41,861 nucleotides of DNA from Chitinophagaceae bacterium (GCA_020848815.1 JADLHL010000121.1:1-41861); one strand, 5' to 3'. Shown: positions 8,931 to 17,607, numbered from the stretch's first letter. The notes: generated by a model from the letters alone, not told the origin. Made by a program: numbers and translations.

Positions 8931-10139
8931 CTATCCCATACTCGCCATCAGCAAATTCAGGTCGGTGTATTTGAGCTCGAAGCGTTCGCTCAAATGAAAA
9001 TTGGTGAGGGCTCCTTTGAACATGTAAATGCCGGTACGGATGTTGAAATTATTCCACACGTAAGTATCTAAACCGCCGGCATCGGCTATGTTGAGCAGCA
9101 AGGGCATGAGCACATTGCTCACCGCATGGCTGGCGGTACGGCCATAGCCGCTCGGAATGTTGGGCACACAATAGTGTATTACCCCGTGCTTAATAAACGT
9201 GGGGCGTTCGTGGCTGGTTATTTCACTGGTTTCAAAGCAGCCGCCACGGTCTACACTTACATCAATAATCACACTACCGGGGCGCATGTTAGCTACCATG
9301 TCTTCGCTTACTACTACAGGTGTACGGCCATTGGCAGAGCCCAATGCACCAATGGCTATTTCGCAGGTCTTGAGTTGCTTAGCTAAAATTTTGGGTTCTA
9401 TTACTGAGGTCCACACCCGATGACCGAGGGTGTCTTGCAGCCGCTTCAATCTGTATACGTTATTGTCGAACACTTTTACACTACTACCCATAGCGAGGGC
9501 TGCACGGGCTGCAAATTCGCCTACCACACCGGCGCCCAAAATAATTACTTTGGTAGGTGGTATGCCGCTGATGCCGCCCAGCAAAATGCCTTTGCCGTGG
9601 CTGCCCTGGCTGAGGTAGTGCCCGCCAATGAGCATGCTGGCACTGCCGGCTATTTCGCTCATGCTGCGTACAATGGGGTAAGTGCCGCTGTCGTCTTTCA
9701 GGTTTTCAAAACTGAGGCCGGTTATTTTTTTATCCATCATGCTTTGCAAAATGGAAGCCTTCATCACACTCAGGTGAATGGGCGAAATCACAATCTGGTT
9801 GGGCTTCAGCAGGGGCAGGTCATCATCTACCACCGGGGCACTTTTTACCAGTATATCGCAGTTGTAAATTTCCTTGTGGTCGTATTTTATTTTGGCACCC
9901 GCCTCGGCGTAGTCTTTGTCGTGGTAGCCGCTTTCGGCACCGGCTTTTGTTTCCACCCACACATCGTGGCCATTGGCTACGAGCACACCCACTGCTTCGG
10001 GTATGAGGCCTACGCGGTTTTCCTGAAAGGCATGTTCTTTGGGCACACCAATAAATAAGTCGGCACCCTTGGCTCTAATATCGAGGGTTTCTTCGAGTGT
10101 TTCGTAGTTGAACGATCCGCTAATGATTGGTTTCGACAT
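8931..10139 (-). CDS. ald: Alanine dehydrogenase
   Basis: A 402-aa NAD-dependent enzyme interconverting L-alanine with pyruvate plus ammonia. The N-terminal substrate domain has IGVPKEHAFQENRVGLIPEAV (residues 30-50), and SMSEIAG near 159-165 is a family hallmark. The nucleotide-binding motif GAGVVG is at 202-207. A late stretch resembles the NIPSGYGRTASHAVSN region. It is somewhat longer than classical Ald (about 370 aa) because of an N-terminal extension. The gene lies downstream of tsaE on the same strand with a 61-bp gap, so they may share a transcript. NAD(P) transhydrogenase alpha subunit is the nearest alternative; the length and the lack of membrane helices argue against it. Confidence 0.92.
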   Translation of the reverse strand: MSKPIISGSFNYETLEETLDIRAKGADLFIGVPKEHAFQENRVGLIPEAVGVLVANGHDVWVETKAGAESGYHDKDYAEAGAKIKYDHKEIYNCDILVKSAPVVDDDLPLLKPNQIVISPIHLSVMKASILQSMMDKKITGLSFENLKDDSGTYPIVRSMSEIAGSASMLIGGHYLSQGSHGKGILLGGISGIPPTKVIILGAGVVGEFAARAALAMGSSVKVFDNNVYRLKRLQDTLGHRVWTSVIEPKILAKQLKTCEIAIGALGSANGRTPVVVSEDMVANMRPGSVIIDVSVDRGGCFETSEITSHERPTFIKHGVIHYCVPNIPSGYGRTASHAVSNVLMPLLLNIADAGGLDTYVWNNFNIRTGIYMFKGALTNFHLSERFELKYTDLNLLMASMG

Positions 10140-10200
10140 GACGACAGTAGACTAAAATGTTGGTGATGGATTGCGCAATTTTTTCCGCAGGGCTATAAAA

Positions 10201-10620
10201 TTACTGTTCTGCCAGCACAACTAAGCGACGGCTTTCTTCATCTACCGGCTCTATGCGTACCGAAAGTGTATCGGGCGGCAGCAGGCCGGGGGCTTTTTCG
10301 GGCCACTCTACCAGGCAGCGGTGGCCACTGTAGAGGGCATCTTCTACACCGGCGGCTATGGCTTCATCTTCATCCCGCAGGCGGTACCAATCCATGTGGT
10401 ACAGGGTTTCGCCATTGGGCATCGCATATTCGTTGATGATGGAAAAGGTAGGACTGCCGGCATGGTCGGTACTGCCCAGCAGTTGCAACAGCGCAGCACT
10501 CAGCGTGGTTTTGCCTGCCCCCATGGGCGCAAAAAAAGCCAGCACTTTGCGGTGGCCTGCCTGCTGCAGCAGCCATTGCGCAGCTTTTTGAATTTCATGT
10601 TGTTGGTACAGCAATTCCAT
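10201..10620 (-). CDS. tsaE: tRNA threonylcarbamoyladenosine biosynthesis ATPase TsaE
   Basis: A 139-aa P-loop ATPase that works with TsaB and TsaD in t6A37 modification of ANN-decoding tRNAs. The Walker A motif GAGKTT is at residues 34-39. It is followed by the family segments SPTFSIINEY and LYHMDWYRL and by LVEWPEKAPGLLP, the usual TsaE arrangement. Length is normal for the family. It is divergent from copA and upstream of ald. Confidence 0.95.
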   Translation of the reverse strand: MELLYQQHEIQKAAQWLLQQAGHRKVLAFFAPMGAGKTTLSAALLQLLGSTDHAGSPTFSIINEYAMPNGETLYHMDWYRLRDEDEAIAAGVEDALYSGHRCLVEWPEKAPGLLPPDTLSVRIEPVDEESRRLVVLAEQ

Positions 10621-10754
10621 GGGTGCAATTTCGGTAGAAAATGCGGGTAAATGATTGAGCCACTGCTTTTTCGAAATGCGGACAAATCTGGCGCATCTGC
10701 CACGCCGTTGCAGTAATAGCCAACGTTTGACAGGCTTTTTGCAACAGGAAAGGG

Positions 10755-10773
10755 TAAATTTGCAACTTGCAAA
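10755..10773 (+). promoter_or_regulatory. Candidate copA promoter -7 element with overlapping palindrome
   Basis: TAAATTTG at 10755-10762 matches the Bacteroidota sigma -7 consensus TAnnTTTG. It overlaps a perfect dyad TTTGCAA-C-TTGCAAA at 10759-10773, 35 bp upstream of the copA start. The dyad could be an operator for a copper-responsive regulator; no regulator gene is adjacent. Confidence 0.4.
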
Positions 10774-10808
10774 AAGGTAATTCCGCCTTTTGCAGATTTG
10801 GATGAACT

Positions 10809-12926
10809 ATGGAAAAAATAGCGTGGAAAGTAGATGGAATGACCTGTGCCAACTGTGCGTTGAACATCAACAAAACATTGGAGAATAAAGGCATGACCAA
10901 TATTTCGGTGAATGCCATTAGTGGGGAGGTGAGCTTTGAAACGGCCGATGCAACCGTAGAATCAGAATTGAAAAAGAAAGTAGAAGGATTAGGCTACAAA
11001 GTGTTTAGTGGAGAGCATGCCCATGCACAAACCCATGAACATAACGGCATGAGTAAATACATGCTGCGATTTTGGATAAGCCTGCCCTTCACATTGCTGC
11101 TCATGCTGCACATGATTCCCGGTGTGCATTTGCATTGGCTCATGCAGCCATGGGTGCAGTTTGGATTGGCATTGCCCGTATTCCTGATTGGCATGGAGTA
11201 TTTTGGTAAAAGTGCTTTCAATTCTATTCGTGGCGGTGTACCCAACATGGATGTGCTCATTACCATTGGTTCTTTTTCGGCATTTGCATATAGTACGTAT
11301 GGGTTGTTTACTCCCAAGCCCGAAGACTTCCTGTTTTTCGAAACGGCTGCCAGCATCATCACCATCGTATTTTTTGGCAACTGGCTGGAAGATGTGAGTG
11401 TGAACCGTACCCAAAAAGTGATTAAAGAACTCACCAAAACGCAGGTAGTAAAAGCCAACATGATTGCCTACGACGATCAGCATCAGGAGCAAGTATTTGA
11501 GGTGGATAGTACGGCTTTGCGTACCGGGGATTTGATTTTGATACGTACCGGTGAGCAAGTACCCGCCGACTGTAAAATGCTGAGTGGTGAAGCTGATGTG
11601 AGTGAAGCCTTGTTGAGTGGTGAAGCCACACCCGTATTGAAAAAACAAGGGGATGTATTGGTGGGTGGCAGTGTGGTGGTGAATGGTAACCTGAAAGCAT
11701 ATGTAACGGCGGTGGGTAAAGACACGGTGATGAGCGGCATTCAGGAAATGATGAAGAAAGCACAAACGGAAAAACCACCGGTGCAACAGTTGGCCGATAA
11801 AATCAGCGGCATCTTTATTCCCATTGTATTGGGCATTGCCTTGCTAACCTTGCTCGGCAACTTCTTCATTGGCGATCATACATTCAAAGAAAGTTTGATG
11901 CGCTGTGTAGCCGTGTTGGTGATTGCTTGTCCTTGTGCCATGGGCTTGGCTACGCCGGCCGCTATTGCAGTAGGCCTTGGCCGTGCAGCCCGCTACGGCA
12001 TTTTGTATACCGATGTAAAACGCATGGAGCTGTTCAAAGACATTCGTCAGATGGTGTTTGATAAAACAGGAACCCTTACATCGGGCAAGTTTTCCATTGC
12101 AGCATTTGCAGCACTCGAAGGCGATGAAACCGCATTTAAAAAGCTGGTGTTTTCACTGGAAAAATTTTCAAATCACCCCATTGCCAAAAGCATTGCGGAT
12201 GCCTGGCGCAGTAAGGATGCATTTCGCTTACATGATGTAGAAGAAGTAAAAGGCGAAGGCATGAAAGCGGCCGACACCGATGGTAATGTGTACCGCATTG
12301 GTTCAGCCAAAATCTTGAGCGAAGCCCCTGCACAACTCCATAGTTTGTATGTCACTAAAAACGATGTGCTCATTGGTTGGTTAGATATTGAAGATGAAAT
12401 TAGGCCCGAGGCAAAAGACGTCATCAACTATTGCAAAGCACAAGGCATTACTACCATTTTGCTGAGTGGCGACAGTGTAGAAAAATGCGCCATTGTAGCT
12501 AACGCACTGGGTATTGATGTAGTGCATGCTGCCAAAAGTCCTGCAGAAAAATTACAGATCATTGATGAGCTGGTGGCAGCCAAACCAACCGTGATGGTAG
12601 GCGATGGCATCAACGATGCACCGGCTTTGGCAAAGGCCACCATCAGTGTATCATTGAGCGAAGCATCGCAGCTGGCCATACAAAGTGCGGGGGTGGTGCT
12701 TACCAGCCACGGACTGAAAAATCTGCCCAAAGCGATGCAGCTGGGTAAGCTTACGTATGGTACTGTAAAGAGCAATTTGTTCTGGGCATTTTTCTACAAC
12801 AGCATTGCCATTCCCGTAGCGGCATTTGGCTTTTTGCACCCCACACTTGGTGCCCTCATTATGGGCGGCAGCGATGTGGTGCTGGCCATCAACAGCCTGT
12901 GGCTGGGCGTAAGAAAGTTGAAGTAG
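10809..12926 (+). CDS. copA: Copper-translocating P1B-type ATPase
   Basis: A 705-aa inner-membrane efflux ATPase. One N-terminal HMA domain carries MTCANC (Cys13 and Cys16). After the membrane bundle come the actuator domain (SGEATPV), the metal-site motif CPC at residues 374-376 in ACPCAMGLATPAA, the phosphorylation motif DKTGT from residue 418, an HP motif in SNHPIAKS, and GDGIND in the hinge. The CPC plus the HMA motif point to Cu(I)/Ag(I) rather than Zn/Cd. A His-containing stretch after the HMA domain (HAHAQTHEHNG) is a further possible metal site. It is divergent from tsaE. Confidence 0.93.
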   Translation: MEKIAWKVDGMTCANCALNINKTLENKGMTNISVNAISGEVSFETADATVESELKKKVEGLGYKVFSGEHAHAQTHEHNGMSKYMLRFWISLPFTLLLMLHMIPGVHLHWLMQPWVQFGLALPVFLIGMEYFGKSAFNSIRGGVPNMDVLITIGSFSAFAYSTYGLFTPKPEDFLFFETAASIITIVFFGNWLEDVSVNRTQKVIKELTKTQVVKANMIAYDDQHQEQVFEVDSTALRTGDLILIRTGEQVPADCKMLSGEADVSEALLSGEATPVLKKQGDVLVGGSVVVNGNLKAYVTAVGKDTVMSGIQEMMKKAQTEKPPVQQLADKISGIFIPIVLGIALLTLLGNFFIGDHTFKESLMRCVAVLVIACPCAMGLATPAAIAVGLGRAARYGILYTDVKRMELFKDIRQMVFDKTGTLTSGKFSIAAFAALEGDETAFKKLVFSLEKFSNHPIAKSIADAWRSKDAFRLHDVEEVKGEGMKAADTDGNVYRIGSAKILSEAPAQLHSLYVTKNDVLIGWLDIEDEIRPEAKDVINYCKAQGITTILLSGDSVEKCAIVANALGIDVVHAAKSPAEKLQIIDELVAAKPTVMVGDGINDAPALAKATISVSLSEASQLAIQSAGVVLTSHGLKNLPKAMQLGKLTYGTVKSNLFWAFFYNSIAIPVAAFGFLHPTLGALIMGGSDVVLAINSLWLGVRKLK

Positions 12927-12952
12927 AAGTAGAAGTTGTAATTTGTGAGCAA

Positions 12953-13144
12953 ATGAATGGTATGGTGATTGAAATCAAAAAGAAGTATTCAAAGAAAAAG
13001 AAAGCCGCTTTGATACAACAAGCTGTTGCTATGCAGCAGCAGTTGGGGAAGCAGAAAAAAACGCTGGCGGATTTCTTTGGTGCGGAGCCTCAAGAAACCA
13101 ATCCTCTTGCGTATCAAAAAAAAGTAAGAAATGAGTGGAAGTAA
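12953..13144 (+). CDS. Probable antitoxin of a decayed PIN-type toxin-antitoxin pair
   Basis: A 63-aa, highly basic N-terminal peptide (VIEIKKKYSKKKKAALIQQA) with a C-terminal LADFFGAEPQETNPLAYQKKVRNEW, the layout of small VapB-like antitoxins whose C-terminus wraps the toxin. I do not recognise a specific DNA-binding fold. It overlaps the start of a truncated PIN-domain reading frame by 14 bp, as in intact vapBC operons. ATG 12953 is preferred over an upstream GTG that lies inside copA. With the toxin broken it is probably an orphan. Confidence 0.6.
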   Translation: MNGMVIEIKKKYSKKKKAALIQQAVAMQQQLGKQKKTLADFFGAEPQETNPLAYQKKVRNEWK

Positions 13145-13220
13145 ATTTCTTGCCGACACCAACATTTTGCTCTACATATTGGATGCTAATGAAGCTGTTC
13201 CAATTTTTTTTGGAAGTTGA
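13131..13220 (+). pseudogene. Truncated PIN-domain (VapC-like) toxin remnant
   Basis: The frame from ATG 13131 reads SGSKFLADTNILLYILDAN and stops at TGA 13218-13220 after 29 residues. FLADTNILLYIL is the first strand of PIN-domain ribonucleases, with the first catalytic Asp. A full PIN toxin has about 130 residues, so roughly three quarters is missing. No continuation was recognised in the 40 bp before recQ. The overlap with the upstream antitoxin frame is kept. Confidence 0.65.
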
Positions 13221-13261
13221 ATTGTAAATGCCCGAAGATTCTTTGAACACTCTCTGATTAC

Positions 13262-15169
13262 ATGTCCGCTGCCATTCAATCCATTTTACAATCCACTTTC
13301 GGGTACGATCAGTTTCGGCCGGGGCAGCAGGCCATTATAGAATCGGTACTCGATTGCAATGATACGCTGGCACTGCTGCCAACAGGTGGCGGTAAATCGG
13401 TTTGTTATCAGGTGCCGGCCTTGGCTATGCCTGGTATTTGCATCGTTGTTACCCCGCTCATAGCCCTCATGAAAGACCAGGTGCGACAACTGCACCGGCG
13501 CAATGTATCAGCACTGGCTATCCATAGCGGCATGGCTTTTTTCGAAGTAAAAAAGGCACTGGAAAATGCAGCCAGTGGTCACTTCAAATTTTTGTATGTA
13601 TCGCCGGAGCGGTTGCAAACAAATCTCTTCAAAGAGTACCTGCCCGCCATGGACATCAACCTGATAGCTGTGGATGAAGCGCATTGCGTATCGCAATGGG
13701 GCTACGATTTCAGACCCTCTTATTTGCAGATTGCACAACTCCGCGAAGAGTTGCCTACCGTGCCCATACTGGCACTCACGGCATCGGCTACGCCCACCGT
13801 GCAGCAAGACATTATGGAGAAGCTGCAATTCTCCATGGCCCGAAAACATTTTCAGCAATCTTTTGCCCGGCCCAATGTATCGTTCAGTGCTTTTGCGCTG
13901 CCGCAAAAAATAAACAAGTTGCTGCAGGTGCTGCAGTCGGTGCCGGGTACGGCATTGGTGTATTGCCGCAACCGAAAACGTACCCGTGAAATAGCAGAGT
14001 TATTGCAGCTGCAAGGCATTGCATCCTCCTACTATCATGCCGGATTGAGCAGCGAAGAACGCAGCAGCCGCCAAGATGCCTGGATTCAAAACAAAGTGCG
14101 GGTAATGGTGTGCACCAATGCTTTTGGCATGGGTATCGACAAGCCTGATGTGCGGGCTGTGATACACATGGATGTGCCCGATAGTTTGGAAGCGTATTAT
14201 CAGGAAGCGGGGCGTGTGGGCCGCGATGGCAAAAGAGCTTATGCCGTGTTGCTGTACAGCCAGGAAGAGCTGGACAGGTTGCAACAACTACCCGAGCAAA
14301 AGTTTTTGCCCATTGCACAAATACAAAACATTTACCAGCAGATAGGCAACTATTTGCAGCTACCTGTAGGGCAGGGTGAGCAACAATATTTCGGGTTCGA
14401 TTTGACCCGTTTTTGCGAAACCTTTCAACTGGATGCTACCCAAGTGATGCATGCCCTGCAAACCTTGCAAACCGCCGGCTACGTTAGTTTTGCCGAACAG
14501 GTGTTCATTCCAAGTCGGGTGCAAATCACCGCAGGCCGGTCGTATCTCGAACAGTTGGAAAACGACAAGCCTGCACTGGAGCCACTCATCAAACTGCTGC
14601 TGCGTACCTATGAAGGCATCCTCGATTTTCCGGTGAGTATCCGCGAAAAACAACTCGCTTCGTATTTACGCATTTCGGTAGAAGCAGTACAACAGCAATT
14701 GAAACAACTGGCAGGCTATCAGGCATTGGAATACGAACCCTTGCGGGATACACCACAACTGTATTTTTTATACAACCGTGTACCCGCAGCACAGGTGGTG
14801 ATTGATGCGGCATTGTATGCGCAACGCAAGGCTTTGTACAAAGCGCAGATTGCAGCGATGCTGGAGTATGCACGGGCGGAGCAGCAATGTCGGAGCAGCA
14901 TTATCCGTCGGTATTTTGGCGATACCGATATTACAGATTGTGGTATTTGTGACAACTGCCTGGCGGCAAAGCAACAACCCGCCAGCAACGAAGCTTTGCA
15001 AACAGCTAAAGCCAGCATTGTAGCGCTGTTGCAAAAGCCTGTAACCTCATTGCAGTTGCGCCGCAGTTGTCTGCACATCAGCAGCCAGGTATTTGATGCC
15101 GCCCTGCAGCAATTGCTGGAAGAAGAATTGATTGTGCAAACAGCGGATGGCAGTTTTGTACAGCGGTAA
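13262..15169 (+). CDS. recQ: RecQ-family ATP-dependent DNA helicase
   Basis: A 635-aa superfamily-2 helicase unwinding DNA 3' to 5' in repair and recombination. Motif 0 is FGYDQFRPGQQ (residues 14-24). Walker A lies within LPTGGGKS (39-46), DEAH is at 138-141 in AVDEAHCVSQWGYDFRPSY, and LALTASATP is motif III. Motif VI appears as QEAGRVGRDGK. A RecQ zinc-binding region is present (CRSSIIRRYFGDTD...CGICDNC). A winged-helix-like stretch follows, but no clear HRDC domain is visible, so this is the shorter RecQ form common as a second paralogue in Bacteroidota. Confidence 0.92.
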   Translation: MSAAIQSILQSTFGYDQFRPGQQAIIESVLDCNDTLALLPTGGGKSVCYQVPALAMPGICIVVTPLIALMKDQVRQLHRRNVSALAIHSGMAFFEVKKALENAASGHFKFLYVSPERLQTNLFKEYLPAMDINLIAVDEAHCVSQWGYDFRPSYLQIAQLREELPTVPILALTASATPTVQQDIMEKLQFSMARKHFQQSFARPNVSFSAFALPQKINKLLQVLQSVPGTALVYCRNRKRTREIAELLQLQGIASSYYHAGLSSEERSSRQDAWIQNKVRVMVCTNAFGMGIDKPDVRAVIHMDVPDSLEAYYQEAGRVGRDGKRAYAVLLYSQEELDRLQQLPEQKFLPIAQIQNIYQQIGNYLQLPVGQGEQQYFGFDLTRFCETFQLDATQVMHALQTLQTAGYVSFAEQVFIPSRVQITAGRSYLEQLENDKPALEPLIKLLLRTYEGILDFPVSIREKQLASYLRISVEAVQQQLKQLAGYQALEYEPLRDTPQLYFLYNRVPAAQVVIDAALYAQRKALYKAQIAAMLEYARAEQQCRSSIIRRYFGDTDITDCGICDNCLAAKQQPASNEALQTAKASIVALLQKPVTSLQLRRSCLHISSQVFDAALQQLLEEELIVQTADGSFVQR

Positions 15170-15222
15170 GTCTTGATCATCCTCATTCATTTTTATTCAA
15201 CCCGCTGCCACATCTTTGCCAC

Positions 15223-16191
15223 ATGGATGCCGCCAAACAACAAATGTTTATCAACCGCCTGAGCAAGGTGTACAAGCATGTGGGCAAGCTGGCCCGCAAG
15301 CAGCAGGTGAGTTGCTACCGGGTGTACGACCACGACCTGCCCGAATTTCCGTTGTGCATAGAGTTTTATGGCGACAACCTGTACATAGCCGAATACAAAC
15401 GCAACCACGGCATGACCGATGAAGCCCACGACGATTGGATGGAAGCTTGCATCGAAACCATTTGCAGCATTCTGAGTGTGCAAAAGGAAAATGTGTTTTT
15501 GAAATTGCGCCAACGCAAGCCGGGCCGGTTGGGCCAATACCAGAAAGTGGATGCGCAGCAACATGACCCGATAGCTATCGGGTTCGCAGTTTCAGAAAAC
15601 GGATTGCAGTTCATCGTCAATCTCAGTGATTACCTCGATACCGGTTTGTTTCTCGACCATCGGCTGACCCGCCAAATGGTGCGGGAGCAATGTGCGGGCA
15701 AAAGGGTGCTGAACTTGTTTGCCTACACCGGATCGTTTAGCGTGTATGCCGCTGCAGGTGGCGCCAGCTATGTAGAAACCGTGGACCTCAGCAAAACCTA
15801 CCTGGCATGGGCCGAACGCAATTTGCAACTGAATGGTTTTACTGATGAACATAAATACAAAATCGTTCATGCTGATGTGTTGCAGTATTTGCAAAGCATT
15901 CCTGCGCAATCTTTCGATTTGATAGTGATGGACCCGCCTACGTTTAGTAATAGTAAACGCATGGAAGATTTTCTCGACATACAGCGGGATCATGTGCGGC
16001 TCATCAACCAATGTATGCAGGCGCTTACGCCGGGAGGCGTGTTGTACTTCAGTACCAATTTCCGCCGTTTTCAACTGGCTGCTGATGAGCTACAGGCGGC
16101 ACACATCAAAGACATTACCCGTGCCACCACGCCATTCGATTTTGAAGGCAAATTGTTTCGCTGGTGCTATAAGCTGCAGAAGGCGGAATGA
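15223..16191 (+). CDS. Class I SAM-dependent methyltransferase, RlmK/RlmI-like
   Basis: A 322-aa enzyme resembling the RlmK half of E. coli RlmKL, which makes m7G2069 in 23S rRNA. The N-terminal part is an RNA-facing domain (CYRVYDHDLPEFPLCIEFYGD). The Rossmann methyltransferase has motif I VLNLFAYTGSFSVYAAAGGA and the catalytic-region motif DPPTFSNSKRM, the latter diagnostic of this subgroup. There is no THUMP or RlmL half. It follows recQ by about 50 bp in the same direction. rRNA guanine-N7 methylation is the best guess; RlmI-like m5C activity is the alternative. Confidence 0.85.
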   Translation: MDAAKQQMFINRLSKVYKHVGKLARKQQVSCYRVYDHDLPEFPLCIEFYGDNLYIAEYKRNHGMTDEAHDDWMEACIETICSILSVQKENVFLKLRQRKPGRLGQYQKVDAQQHDPIAIGFAVSENGLQFIVNLSDYLDTGLFLDHRLTRQMVREQCAGKRVLNLFAYTGSFSVYAAAGGASYVETVDLSKTYLAWAERNLQLNGFTDEHKYKIVHADVLQYLQSIPAQSFDLIVMDPPTFSNSKRMEDFLDIQRDHVRLINQCMQALTPGGVLYFSTNFRRFQLAADELQAAHIKDITRATTPFDFEGKLFRWCYKLQKAE

Positions 16192-16282
16192 TGAATGGGG
16201 AATGATGAATAAGGAAGTAGGTAAAGGCAACTATTGAGTAAGGATTAGACAAGGCAAAGTGTAGTTAGATATCACTCGTTTT

Positions 16283-17029
16283 CTATTTTTCGAAATCTTC
16301 GAAATAGCGAAGTACTGATTGTTTAATTGAAGACATACCATCCCATCTGCCATTGAATTTTCCAATCAACTTCATGTTACTGTCTATCAGATAGTATCGC
16401 GGTATAGCATAGACACCTAGCAAGCGGTCCATCTCATAAGCTTCTAATTGACGACCATGATTCCAATCTTTCAGACCGTCTTCTTCAATTGCTTTCGCCC
16501 ATTTATCATTATCCTTATCTATGGACAGACTGAATATAGAGAAATTATAATTTTTAAAATGCTGGGCCAGTTTTTTGAGTTCGGGGCTATTATCCCTGCA
16601 AGGAAGACACCAGCTGGCCCAGAAATCTAATAAAATCAGTTTACTATTCGACTTTGCTTTACTAAATAACTGCAACGCTCCATTGGGCAATAAAATTTTA
16701 AAATCAGGTATTGTATCTCCAACAGAAAGTATTTCATCCAGCTCTATTTTTCGGAATATTTCAATAGCATCTTTATTTGATTGTAAAGCAGCTGGGATTC
16801 TTTCAGCATTTGTGTAGATATACTTATTAGGAAGACTAGAAAAATAGTAATTAAACAATGCCAATGCCTTGGGCAAGTGTATGCTGTCTCTGATAAAAAG
16901 AGTATCTTTTGTTAATTTAGAGACTTGTTTTGCTAAAGCACTCACCTCTGTATCTTGAGCTTGCGAATTAAGATGGCACAAGGCAATAAGGTTGAAAATA
17001 GCAGTACGTAGAAGTAAGCCTGAAATCAT
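16283..17029 (-). CDS. TlpA-family thiol oxidoreductase of module A
   Basis: A 248-aa exported thioredoxin-fold protein. A signal peptide (MISGLLLRTAIFNLIALCHL) is followed by a short helical region and a C-terminal TlpA/AhpC-TSA domain with LLDFWASWCLPCRDNSPEL; the redox pair is Cys141 and Cys144. A cis-Pro region (AIPRYYLID) lies downstream. It is the shortest of the five TlpA-like proteins here and lacks most of the N-terminal domain seen in the others. It lies directly downstream of the frameshifted precursor A, separated by a hairpin. Predicted role: periplasmic thiol-disulfide exchange on the neighbouring peptide, a role that may now be idle. Confidence 0.85.
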   Translation of the reverse strand: MISGLLLRTAIFNLIALCHLNSQAQDTEVSALAKQVSKLTKDTLFIRDSIHLPKALALFNYYFSSLPNKYIYTNAERIPAALQSNKDAIEIFRKIELDEILSVGDTIPDFKILLPNGALQLFSKAKSNSKLILLDFWASWCLPCRDNSPELKKLAQHFKNYNFSIFSLSIDKDNDKWAKAIEEDGLKDWNHGRQLEAYEMDRLLGVYAIPRYYLIDSNMKLIGKFNGRWDGMSSIKQSVLRYFEDFEK

Positions 17030-17048
17030 ACATAAGAATTTAAAAAAA

Positions 17049-17076
17049 CCTTTGAATCTACTTAGGCATTCAAAGG
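17049..17076 (-). terminator. Hairpin between precursor A and its TlpA gene
   Basis: Perfect 9-bp arms CCTTTGAAT (17049-17057) and ATTCAAAGG (17068-17076) with a 10-nt loop. On the minus strand it is followed by a run of seven T (complement of 17042-17048), so it can act as a partial terminator that limits TlpA expression relative to the precursor. Confidence 0.7.
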
Positions 17077-17091
17077 CTTAAGTTTAGTGAA

Positions 17092-17309
17092 TTAGCTGGC
17101 TAAGCAGCGATACATTTTTTGTGAAGGATCGTCAGGTCAAGTTGCTTCTTTACATTTTTTTCCATCGTTACAGCTGTCATCGTCAACACATGCCGATTCG
17201 CAAGAATAGAGTCCTGGAACTGTGAGCTCATTTCCTGCCATTACTTTTTCATCTCAGCCCGGCTGAGTTTGCCCTGCACATTGGCGAGGGGCATTGTTTT
17301 TGTTTCCAT
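17092..17309 (-). pseudogene. Precursor peptide A, frameshifted and prematurely stopped
   Basis: From ATG 17309 the frame gives METKTMPLANVQGKLSRAEM, then KK and a TAA stop. Compared with the other four leaders, one base is missing in the run that encodes MKN(V/I)MAG. Shifting by one restores MAGNELTVPGLYSCESACVD followed by DDSCNDGKKCKEAT, then TGA, and 14 more residues (with one Cys) to a TAA at 17092. The core keeps the spacing C-x3-C-x5-C-x5-C seen in precursor D. The leader has also drifted more than the others. Two lesions indicate a decaying gene rather than a sequencing slip alone. Confidence 0.75.
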
Positions 17310-17425
17310 GGTGTTTGCCAATTTAAACGGTTTTTAAAATAGGTGGATACCCCGGTAGTTTAGGCCATACAGGGTCGTGGGCCGCCGGGCTTTTTCAGCA
17401 TGGGCACTAGTTAGTCCTGTAGAAA
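17310..17425 (-). repeat. Leader repeat R, copy A
   Basis: Upstream sequence of precursor A, shared with modules B, D and E: AATTTAAACGG, then an A-rich stretch, ATACCCCGGTAGTTT, GGCCATAC, GGGCCGCCGGGC, and finally a block ending TCCTGTAGAAAAT. That last block corresponds to the 3' coding end of the VKOR-thioredoxin gene in copy D. It is probably the 5' untranslated/promoter region duplicated with the precursor. Confidence 0.75.
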
Positions 17426-17456
17426 ATGGATTAATCATGACAAACGTGTTAGTATG

Positions 17457-17587
17457 CTGCTTACCACACTCCGTTTTGCTACGCAGGTACTCCATGCTCA
17501 CACTTCGCCCCAGTGCTTGGCCGCCATTCGCATGCAGGTAGGGCCACTATCCATGGCATCGAGCTGGCGGTAGTGGGGGAAGGGCAT
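17457..17587 (-). pseudogene. Relic of the 5' end of the C39 exporter gene
   Basis: 131 bp closely matching the first 132 bp of the exporter gene (23117-23248). From ATG 17587 it reads MPFPHYRQLDAMDSGPTCMR, so the catalytic Cys14 of the C39 domain is replaced by Ser. A one-base deletion then leads to TGA after 29 residues. Nothing else of the gene remains. It lies between the TlpA gene of module B and the leader repeat of module A, and is a footprint of recombination within the island. Confidence 0.85.
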
Positions 17588-17607
17588 AAAATTGTTTTGG
17601 CAAAGCA

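Noticed and set aside
10989-11786. Minus-strand open frame of 265 codons opposite copA
   Set aside because: His/Cys/Phe-rich shadow of the copper ATPase frame, which has every P-type ATPase motif.
13145-13261. Continuation of the PIN toxin in another frame
   Set aside because: Only about 40 bp remain before recQ and the translations show no further PIN motif, so a simple frameshift cannot explain the loss.
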